A stretch of DNA of 64,000 nucleotides from Streptomyces coffeae (GTDB taxonomy: Bacteria; Actinomycetota; Actinomycetes; Streptomycetales; Streptomycetaceae). The DNA lies in NCBI RefSeq assembly GCF_016741875.1, contig NZ_JAERRF010000017.1:62001-126000 (forward strand). Direction: 5' to 3'. The notes beneath the pieces are model-generated. The model was not told where the DNA came from and made no database searches. It saw only the letters and a list, made by a program, of their open reading frames with translations. The stretch's first letter is position 1; every line of letters starts with the position of its first letter. This document shows, in pieces, positions 58,904-64,000 of this stretch. The position numbers were made by a program, and so were the translations under genes.

Positions 58904-59695
58904 ATGACTGCACATCTCGATGGAAATGCGGCGAGGCTCTACAACCGGTATTTGGAGGGCAAAGACGCGCATCCGGTGGATGACGCTGCCGCACAGGCCG
59001 TGATGGAGGTGGCGCCATGGGTGCAGCGCGTCGCCCAGCACAACCGCGGGTTCCTCCGCCGATCTGTTCACTACCTGGCCGGTGAGGTCGGCATTCGCCA
59101 GTTCCTCGACATCGGCGTCGGCATGCCGCAGTCGCCAAACGTCCACGAGATCGCCCAGAGCTACGCTGCCGACGCCAGGGTCGTGTACGTCGATCACGAC
59201 CCCGACGTCATCTCACACTGCCGGGCAATGATGGATTCCACACCTGAGGGCATGGTTGAGGTGCTCGAGGGGGACGTCACCAGACCCCAGAGCATCCTGG
59301 GTGCCGCAGAGACGCAGCGCACGCTCGATTTCACCGAGCCCATCGCTCTACTGCTCGTCACCGTGCTGCTTTTCGTCCCGGACGATCAGCATCCCCGCCC
59401 GGCAGTGAAACGGATCATCGACGAGCTGCCCAGCGGATCGCATTTCGTTTTCGCTCACGCCACTGCCGATTTCGCTCCTACGGAGGTCGCGGAGATCGCA
59501 CGCATCTATGCCGAGGCCGGGGTGAGGACCCAGGTGCGCACCGAAGCCGAAGTTCAGCAATTTTTCACTGAGAACGGCTTGGAGCTGGTTGAGCCCGGCA
59601 TGGTGACCACGAATGCCTGGCGGCCGACCGAGAGTGAGCCGTTCACGACACGCATCGAGTCTGGCGTGTGGGCCGGAGTTGCCCGTAAGCCGTAA
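58904..59695 (+). CDS. SAM-dependent methyltransferase (PF04672/DUF574 type)
   Basis: The 263-residue protein has ARLYNRYLEGKDAHPVDDAA at the N terminus, QFLDIGVGMPQSPNVHEIAQ as SAM motif, and VVYVDHDPDVISHCRAMMDS. This is the standard actinobacterial PF04672 family. The start lies 10 bases after the regulator stop. The substrate is unknown; such genes often sit beside Scr1-type regulators. Confidence 0.9.
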   Translation: MTAHLDGNAARLYNRYLEGKDAHPVDDAAAQAVMEVAPWVQRVAQHNRGFLRRSVHYLAGEVGIRQFLDIGVGMPQSPNVHEIAQSYAADARVVYVDHDPDVISHCRAMMDSTPEGMVEVLEGDVTRPQSILGAAETQRTLDFTEPIALLLVTVLLFVPDDQHPRPAVKRIIDELPSGSHFVFAHATADFAPTEVAEIARIYAEAGVRTQVRTEAEVQQFFTENGLELVEPGMVTTNAWRPTESEPFTTRIESGVWAGVARKP

Positions 59696-59767
59696 GACGT
59701 GGTCTCCCGGACTCCCCCCGTTGGCGGCGGGCGGGGCGTCCTCGCGAGCGTGCCGGAGCCTTGACAG

Positions 59768-59785
59768 GGTGGCCCCCCTCACAGG
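59768..59785. repeat. 18-bp sequence repeated near both prophage ends (right copy)
   Basis: Identical to 6678-6695. Here it follows a TTGACA at 59761-59766 and lies 233 bp before attR. Confidence 0.5.
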
Positions 59786-59798
59786 GCTTCGGCACACG

Positions 59799-59829
59799 GC
59801 GCCCCCAACTCATTGCGAGTTGGGGGCGC
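59799..59829 (+). terminator. Strong terminator near attR
   Basis: A perfect 13-bp stem (GCGCCCCCAACTC/GAGTTGGGGGCGC), loop ATTGC, followed by GTCCTTATT. It stops cargo transcripts before attR. Confidence 0.85.
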
Positions 59830-59865
59830 GTCCTTATTGGGGCATCGACCTGGGGAAATGCGAAG

Positions 59866-59934
59866 CGGATTGGGAGCGGATTGGGAGTGGATCTTGAGAA
59901 TCGGTACGACGCGAGAGGTCGCGAAAGGTCGCGA
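59866..59934. repeat. Candidate integrase/excisionase arm sites (attR side)
   Basis: Tandem 11-bp repeats CGGATTGGGAG (59866-59876 and 59877-59887) and two AGGTCGCGA copies 10 bp apart (59916 and 59926). The GGGAG pair with an 11-bp step mirrors that at 4990-5005 next to attL. Confidence 0.5.
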
Positions 59935-60017
59935 GAAGGCGTTAAGCGTCAGACGTCTGCGCAGGTCCGAGGCTGCGCGGTCCCCTAACCAGCAGACCTC
60001 GAAGTTACGCGCCCGCT

Positions 60018-60061
60018 CTTACAAGGCAGATGTCGGCGGTTCGAACCCGTCTGCGCCCACC
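60018..60061. repeat. attR core (orphan 3' part of tRNA-Val)
   Basis: Identical to 4885-4928. It contains the anticodon loop to 3' end of tRNA-Val, but the 5' half is missing, so it is not a functional tRNA gene. The original host terminator follows at 60068. Confidence 0.95.
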
Positions 60062-60067
60062 AGCACG

Positions 60068-60100
60068 AAGGCCCCCAGCCGATGACGGCTGGGGGCCTTT
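60068..60100 (+). terminator. Original host terminator of tRNA-Val
   Basis: A perfect 13-bp stem (AAGGCCCCCAGCC/GGCTGGGGGCCTT), loop GATGAC, ending in T bases, just past attR. The rest of the gap to 60376 holds no gene that can be supported. Confidence 0.8.
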
Positions 60101-60376
60101 GACATCCGCAGATGACATCAACGCTGTCGGCCGCCGAGCGTCCAGCAGCAGCCTTCTACGAGAAAGCCCCGGTCGTCAGCGGGGGTTCGGGAACTCCGGA
60201 GCGGTCTGGGCGGGGGACAGCCGTGGGAGTGGATCTTTCCGTGCTGCGTCCGGGGCCTGACCTGCGGAGAGGGGGCAGGTGGCGGGCGATGGCTGTGATC
60301 GTGGGACGGGCGGATGGGACAGGGACGTGGCCTGCTGAATGGGTTGAGTGTTTTCCCGCTTCGGAGGTGCACGTTG

Positions 60377-61108
60377 ATGGAACTGGACCCGTTTGCTTGC
60401 TGGCACAACCGGTACGCCCGCACAGATCGGGATGCCCACGGTGGGGATTCCGGGCCGGTCATGGATCCCGGCGCGTGCCGCAGGGCGCGCCGTGTCGGCG
60501 GCCTGATCCTGCCTTTGCTGGCCTTGGCGACCGCGGGATCCATCACCGCCGCCGGTCCCGCATCCGCCGTGGTCCCGGCAGCCCACCCGCGGGCCGTCAT
60601 GGCGGGTACCCCGACCTGCGGGGGCTTGCCCGCGACGATCGTCGGCACGAAGGGCAACGACAACCTCGTGGGCACCCCGGGCAACGATGTGATTGCCGCG
60701 CTGGGCGGGGACGACCGTGTCGACGGCCTCGGTGGCGACGACGTCATCTGCGGTGACGCCGGCAACGACATCCTCTCCGGCAATACCGGCAACGACACCA
60801 TCCTGGGCAGCTACGGCCGCGACAGCCTCGACGGCGGCGTCGGCGGCGACAGTCTCCACGGCGGCAAAGGTGACGACGCCCTCTACGGCGGTGACGGCGA
60901 CGACGGTCTCTTCGGCGGCGAAGGCAACGACGACCTCTACGGCAACGCCGACAACGACGACCTGTCCGGCGAGGCCGGCGGCGACGACCTCTTCGGCGGC
61001 GATGGCAACGACGACCTCGACGGCGGTCCCGGCTTCAACTTCAATAACGGGGGTCCCGGCACCAACACCTGCGCCAACCCCGCCACCGGGCCTGGCTGTC
61101 CTGTTTGA
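60377..61108 (+). CDS. Secreted RTX-type calcium-binding repeat protein
   Basis: The 243-residue protein has a signal-peptide-like segment at about residues 35-65 (RRARRVGGLILPLLALATAG, ending ASA) and nine or more RTX nonapeptide repeats (GGDDRVDGL, GGDGDDGLF, GGEGNDDLY, GGDGNDDLD). The repeats bind calcium and fold as a parallel beta-roll. GGAGGTG lies 8 bases before the ATG at 60377; an ATG at 60461 would give a more typical signal peptide. Host gene; enzyme domain absent. Confidence 0.88.
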   Translation: MELDPFACWHNRYARTDRDAHGGDSGPVMDPGACRRARRVGGLILPLLALATAGSITAAGPASAVVPAAHPRAVMAGTPTCGGLPATIVGTKGNDNLVGTPGNDVIAALGGDDRVDGLGGDDVICGDAGNDILSGNTGNDTILGSYGRDSLDGGVGGDSLHGGKGDDALYGGDGDDGLFGGEGNDDLYGNADNDDLSGEAGGDDLFGGDGNDDLDGGPGFNFNNGGPGTNTCANPATGPGCPV

Positions 61109-61473
61109 TGACCCGCTCCGTCGTTCGCCCGTCGCCCGGAGCTCCTGGAAGAGAACCTGTTCCGGCTGGGGCACCTCTTCTCGTGTGCACGGGGAGAGGG
61201 GGCCGGGGAGCTGCTGTCCGGGGCGGACGGCCCGCCTTCACCGTCCCGCTCCGTGCTGATCACCGCTTCCACATCGTCTACCGCACCTGCGAGGGAGACG
61301 ACGGACGGACTACCTTCTGCACCACCCCGGTTGGCCGGAGCTGGTCGCCGCCGCGGACAGCCGCATGCCCGGCGACACCACCACCGATCCCCACGCCCGG
61401 CCGGCTCGGTGGCTGCCGGGCTGGCCCCCTGATCGGCTGGCCCGGTTGCGTGGCCTCTCACTACGGTGAGGGG
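61109..61473. other. Stretch without a supported gene
   Basis: A frame stays open from 61105, but its sequence is low in information and lacks a convincing ribosome-binding site. Nothing else was recognised in these 365 bases. Confidence 0.5.
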
Positions 61474-61819
61474 ATGTGCTTCTACGCCATGACCTACTAC
61501 AAGCTGCACTACGCGTGTGTCGTGCCGCGTCAGTTTCAAGCAGCATCCGGGTCGGGCGGCGAAGGACCGCCCGTGCCCTCACTGCGCCCGGCCGCTGGTG
61601 TGCGCGGGCCATGACTTCGCGCCGCCGCGGAAGCATGACGTCCGGGGGTGGTCGGTGGTCGCCGAGGTGCTGGGCGAAGGGCTGCGCTACGAGGGGCTGT
61701 CGGCGTGCGGCTGCGGCAAGGAGCCGAAGCCCCGTCCGCGCACCCGCCCCGAACTCCGGCGGTACCGGGCCCTCGCCGCCAGGTCAGGGCTGTCCCTGTC
61801 CGCATTGTTGCACCAGTAA
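61474..61819 (+). pseudogene. Frameshifted small zinc-ribbon gene
   Basis: The first frame reads MCFYAMTYYKLHYAC, then runs out of register; a second frame continues VSCRVSFKQHPGRAAKDRPC and PHCARPLVCAGHDFAPPRKH to the stop. The Streptomyces family has YxCxxCRxSYKQ at this place. A 2-base loss in a GT run at about 61516-61520 restores TGT GTG TCG TGC. Translation from GTG 61517 alone is possible. It is either a decayed gene or a sequencing error. Confidence 0.6.
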
Positions 61820-61828
61820 TAACTCCGC

Positions 61829-62359
61829 TCATGAGTCCAAGGTGTACGCATTGTGCGGGATGCCCAGTTTCCAGGCGCTGTCGAATGCCTTGGTGCATAG
61901 AGCTGCCACCTCGGGGTCGGTGCTCATTTCATTGCCGACCCAGCCGCCGTCCCCAGTGAAGTGGTTGAACAACGCGGTAGTGCTGTCGAAGATCCAGCAG
62001 TCGTTGCCCGGCAGCGCCAGGCCGGATGCGCGGGGGCGAGGCAGCCAGCGCACATCTTCTCCAGCTGCGATGTTCTGCGGAGTACCCTCGTGTTCAAATC
62101 GGATGTACTCGGTGACCGGTTCGGAGACGATTCGTACTCGGCGGAGCCTCACCCCACGTGCTGAGGTGGCTCGCATCAGGTCGAGCCAGCCGGCTTTGCT
62201 TGCGGCATCCTGAGCGGGCCCCCATTCGTCGGCCCGCCACTTCTCGATGTCGGCCTGCTCCTCGGCCACCGCATATTGATCACGCATTTCCAGGTGGTAG
62301 GCAGATTCATGGCAGGCGTCGAAAAGTCGGGCCCAGCCTTCGGCGTCAAGAGACTCCAT
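61829..62359 (-). CDS. DUF6879 family protein
   Basis: The 176-residue acidic protein (GWARLFDACHESAYHLEMRD, later KWRADEWGPAQDAASKAGWL and ENDxxIFD-like NDCWIFDSTTALFNHF) has the pattern of actinobacterial DUF6879 proteins, which often follow XRE regulators. It begins directly after the stop of the upstream small gene (TGAATG). Function unknown. Confidence 0.82.
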   Translation of the reverse strand: MESLDAEGWARLFDACHESAYHLEMRDQYAVAEEQADIEKWRADEWGPAQDAASKAGWLDLMRATSARGVRLRRVRIVSEPVTEYIRFEHEGTPQNIAAGEDVRWLPRPRASGLALPGNDCWIFDSTTALFNHFTGDGGWVGNEMSTDPEVAALCTKAFDSAWKLGIPHNAYTLDS

Positions 62360-62656
62360 TCACGTCATCCTTCGGCACGTAGGAAAACAGAGAAGCCGCC
62401 AGGCGGCGTCCGTGGTGACCGGGACGCATGTGGCCTGTTGCTCCCAGACCTCGGCCGGGATAACCGGTGCCGCGGTACGGCGTCGAACACCGGACGCCAC
62501 GTGGGCGTGAGCGCGCCGGATGCCGCTCCTGCCAATGCGCTGCCACAGGGCTTCACTTCCCCTTGGGCGGCTGACTGTCGTCCGGCGGGGGCGGCGGCGG
62601 GGTGTCCACGGTTTGATCGGGGCGGGGTCGCCCTTGTGCTTGAGCTGTGCGGTCAC
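62360..62656 (-). CDS. Basic hypothetical protein before DUF6879
   Basis: A 98-residue Arg/Pro-rich protein from GTG 62656, preceded by the consensus GGAGGTGA at a spacing of 7. That strongly supports translation start here. The interior looks poorly conserved, and an alternative frame in the middle reads a proline run ending QPPKGK and a stop, so a frameshift is possible. Confidence 0.5.
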   Translation of the reverse strand: MTAQLKHKGDPAPIKPWTPRRRPRRTTVSRPRGSEALWQRIGRSGIRRAHAHVASGVRRRTAAPVIPAEVWEQQATCVPVTTDAAWRLLCFPTCRRMT

Positions 62657-62787
62657 GCACAGTTCACCTCCTGAGAAGGGGCTTTGTGTATGTGCGGTTC
62701 TCTGTGGTCCGTCCGGTGGTTACTGGGTGGGCCGCCGGTGCCGTCGTCCGGTGGACGAGGGACCGGACCGCCGATGGCCCACCCGGT

Positions 62788-62907
62788 CTAGCGGGCCGGG
62801 TCTCCGGCCAGGCAGAGAGCCACGACTGCCACGGGTGCCCCGGCCATCGCGGCCACGACTACGGCCGCACGAGCGGCGCGGAACATACGGAGCGCGGTGC
62901 TACGCAT
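62788..62907 (-). CDS. Host copy: small membrane cassette protein
   Basis: A 39-residue protein MRSTALRMFRAARAAVVVAA ending ALCLAGDPAR. It matches the prophage protein at 56742-56888 in length, basic start, helix and end. GGAGGA lies 6 bases before the ATG. Confidence 0.72.
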   Translation of the reverse strand: MRSTALRMFRAARAAVVVAAMAGAPVAVVALCLAGDPAR

Positions 62908-63088
62908 CGCTGTTCCTCCTCTGCCTCTGCTGGTGCATGACGGCGTTGAACGCCTCGAGCAGGGTCTCGCCCCGCTCACACACGGCGCCTCGCGTCCGGC
63001 ATGCGTGGCAGCCCGCGGCGTGTTCGATGGCCGCCCGCCATGCCTGCTCCGCCTCCGTGGCGGCGTGCGAATCCTGCTGCGTCGTCAT
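62900..63088 (-). CDS. Host copy: small cysteine-rich cassette protein
   Basis: A 62-residue protein with AIEHAAGCHACRTRGAVCE. It matches the prophage protein at 56566-56745. ATGA overlap with the upstream gene and an 8-base overlap with the downstream gene keep the same operon order. Confidence 0.75.
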   Translation of the reverse strand: MTTQQDSHAATEAEQAWRAAIEHAAGCHACRTRGAVCERGETLLEAFNAVMHQQRQRRNSDA

Positions 63089-63684
63089 CGTGCCTCGTCC
63101 TGGTGAGGCGCGTGCCGCGTGCCGACAAGCCGGGCCACTGTGTCGGCGGGGTAGTCCTGCGCGTGCTGAGGGCAGGCGTAGGTGGTGCCCCCGCCGATGC
63201 TGCCGCCGTGCTCCTCGGCGACGATGACGGGCTCGTCGGTCGGCAGCTGACAGCGGTAGCAGAGCTGCCGCCCCTCCGGCACGGGGCCGAGGGCTTCGTC
63301 CGCTGCTTGAGCCAGGGCGCGGTGCAACTGCTGGGCGTCGGTCAAATACCGGCCGGGGGCGAGGGGAATTCGCCAGTAGCTGTACCGGTCGGCAGTCCAT
63401 GTAGCGGGCGGTACGCCGAGGAGCGTGCTTTCGTCAAGCAGGGAGGTGAGGACGGAGACTCGACGAAGGCACCAGCTGCGGGCGGTGTCGACCGCGATGA
63501 GCCAGTAGACCTTTCCGTGAAGGTCGTCCTGGATGACGGCTCCGGACCGCGCGTCGAGCAGTTTTAGGGCGCGGTCAGCGATGGCAGTGGGTGCGGATAC
63601 CGCGTCCCAGTGATGGCCGACCTCCACCATCTCTACGTCGGTGGTGTTCGGAGGTGCCCATGAGTTCAAGGGGTCTGCTGTCAT
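63085..63684 (-). CDS. Host copy: cassette protein with treble-clef-like zinc motif
   Basis: The 199-residue protein has CYRCQLPTDEPVIV and ACPQHAQDY, and aligns with the prophage protein at 55976-56566. No TTA codon is at the position used in the prophage copy. The ATG at 63684 was chosen because homology to the prophage copy begins just after it; the longer frame to 63825 crosses the inverted repeat. Confidence 0.82.
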   Translation of the reverse strand: MTADPLNSWAPPNTTDVEMVEVGHHWDAVSAPTAIADRALKLLDARSGAVIQDDLHGKVYWLIAVDTARSWCLRRVSVLTSLLDESTLLGVPPATWTADRYSYWRIPLAPGRYLTDAQQLHRALAQAADEALGPVPEGRQLCYRCQLPTDEPVIVAEEHGGSIGGGTTYACPQHAQDYPADTVARLVGTRHAPHQDEAR

Positions 63685-63770
63685 TCGGCTCGCCTTGGTC
63701 GCGGTGATCTTCACAGAGGACGACAGGCCACACGCGAGTCCGGTCGGGAAGGGTACGGACACAAGTTGCC

Positions 63771-63799
63771 CCATCTGCCGTGTCGGTGCGGACAGATGG
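63771..63799. promoter_or_regulatory. Operator candidate in host cassette
   Basis: CCATCTG and CAGATGG form a perfect 7-bp inverted repeat with a 15-base spacer between the regulator and the zinc-motif gene, the same place as the palindrome at 55888 in the prophage copy. Confidence 0.45.
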
Positions 63800-63850
63800 A
63801 TGGTTCTCCGCTTGAAGGACCGCAAGTGACCCAGTGAGGGTCAGTGGGTG

Positions 63851-64000
63851 CTACTCCCCGGCGTGACACCATTCTGCGAAACTGCTGAGGCTCTCTGCAT
63901 CTCCGCGCCGCAGGCGGCGCAGCGTCGCGGCGTCCTCACGTACCCATGGGTGATCACGTGTGTGCTGCGGGGCAATACGGCGTGCGACCTTCAGTGATTC
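63851..64000 (-). CDS. Host copy: XRE-TPR regulator, C-terminal fragment (5' end outside window)
   Basis: The last 49 residues (SLKVARRIAPQHTRDHPWVR, later SLSSFAEWCHAGE) align with the end of the prophage regulator (VKAREVAPQMTRHHPQVHET, ending DFSLWCGV). This places the same regulator before the same three genes. The HTH part lies beyond the window. Confidence 0.78.
   Translation of the reverse strand, partial: ESLKVARRIAPQHTRDHPWVREDAATLRRLRRGDAESLSSFAEWCHAGE

Larger units (their letters stand above)
4885..60061. mobile_element. Siphovirus-type prophage inserted in tRNA-Val
   Basis: A 44-bp perfect direct repeat bounds this element: the 3' half of an intact tRNA-Val at the left and an orphan copy at the right. 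Inside are integrase, repressor switch, early replication and recombination genes, terminase, portal, capsid, tail, endolysin and holin genes in the usual long-tailed phage order, so the prophage looks complete. Cargo sits in three places: the leftward MurA-like operon, the plasmid-like membrane set before the methyltransferase, and the regulator genes next to attR. Major phage functions appear unbroken, so excision is plausible but not shown. Confidence 0.96.

Noticed and set aside
60018..60061. A second tRNA-Val gene at attR
   Set aside because: Only the 3' part is present; the 5' acceptor and D-arm are missing.
59813..60085. Open frames crossing attR
   Set aside because: They read through the terminator and the tRNA remnant and have no protein-like content.
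60118..60801. A 227-codon minus-strand frame in the right flank
   Set aside because: It is the shadow of the RTX gene, whose repeats and signal segment are clear on the plus strand.
1..64000. CRISPR arrays, rRNA genes and insertion sequences
   Set aside because: No regularly spaced direct repeats, no rRNA-like sequence and no transposase gene were seen; short repeats at 28620 are phased binding-site-like motifs without spacers of CRISPR size.

Overview
The window is high-GC actinobacterial DNA, almost certainly Streptomyces. Evidence includes GC-saturated third codon positions, many GTG starts, very rare TTA codons, a WhiB protein, XRE regulators of the Scr1/DUF5753 and TPR types, DUF4383 and DUF6879 proteins, and tRNA genes without an encoded CCA. 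Host chromosome occupies about 1-4884 and 60062-64000. A complete prophage of about 55 kb lies between, inserted in a tRNA-Val(UAC) gene. Its ends are a 44-bp perfect repeat (attL 4885-4928, attR 60018-60061), and its minus-strand tyrosine integrase abuts attL.

Left host flank: the tail of an unidentified protein, a HAD phosphatase, the decayed end of a LuxR-type regulator, an O-methyltransferase, a DUF4383 membrane protein, an FmdB zinc-ribbon protein, a coiled-coil protein and the tRNA-Val target.

Prophage, left to right. (1) Integrase and a divergent XRE repressor/early-promoter switch (5.0-8 kb). (2) A tightly overlapping rightward early operon (8-22 kb) with a PD-(D/E)XK nuclease, a phiC31 gp3-like directionality-factor homologue, a DnaQ-like exonuclease, a RuvC-like resolvase, HNH proteins, WhiB, and DnaD-like and helicase-loader-like replication proteins, followed by a tRNA-Leu(UAA). 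No polymerase, primase or helicase is visible, so host replication proteins are probably recruited. (3) A leftward cargo operon (22.4-25.5 kb) coding for a serine hydrolase, a MurA-like enolpyruvyl transferase and a left-handed beta-helix sugar transferase, with a divergent XRE regulator. (4) A plasmid-like set with a DUF2637/Spd-like membrane protein, then a DNA methyltransferase (27-32 kb). (5) Packaging, head, tail and lysis genes of a long-tailed siphovirus (32.2-54.5 kb). The MuF-type head protein carries an intein, and a homing-endonuclease gene lies antisense inside that intein. (6) A cargo zone next to attR (54.6-59.7 kb) with an XRE-TPR regulator and three linked small genes, two further small genes, an Scr1-type XRE regulator and a SAM methyltransferase.

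Right host flank: an RTX-repeat secreted protein, a frameshifted zinc-ribbon gene, a DUF6879 protein, and a second copy of the XRE-TPR four-gene cassette, in the same order on the minus strand and cut off by the window end.

Most notable: the antisense endonuclease inside the intein; the four-gene regulatory cassette present on both sides of attR; the phage tRNA for the rare TTA codon together with TTA codons in four prophage genes; and the cell-wall-precursor-like cargo operon.
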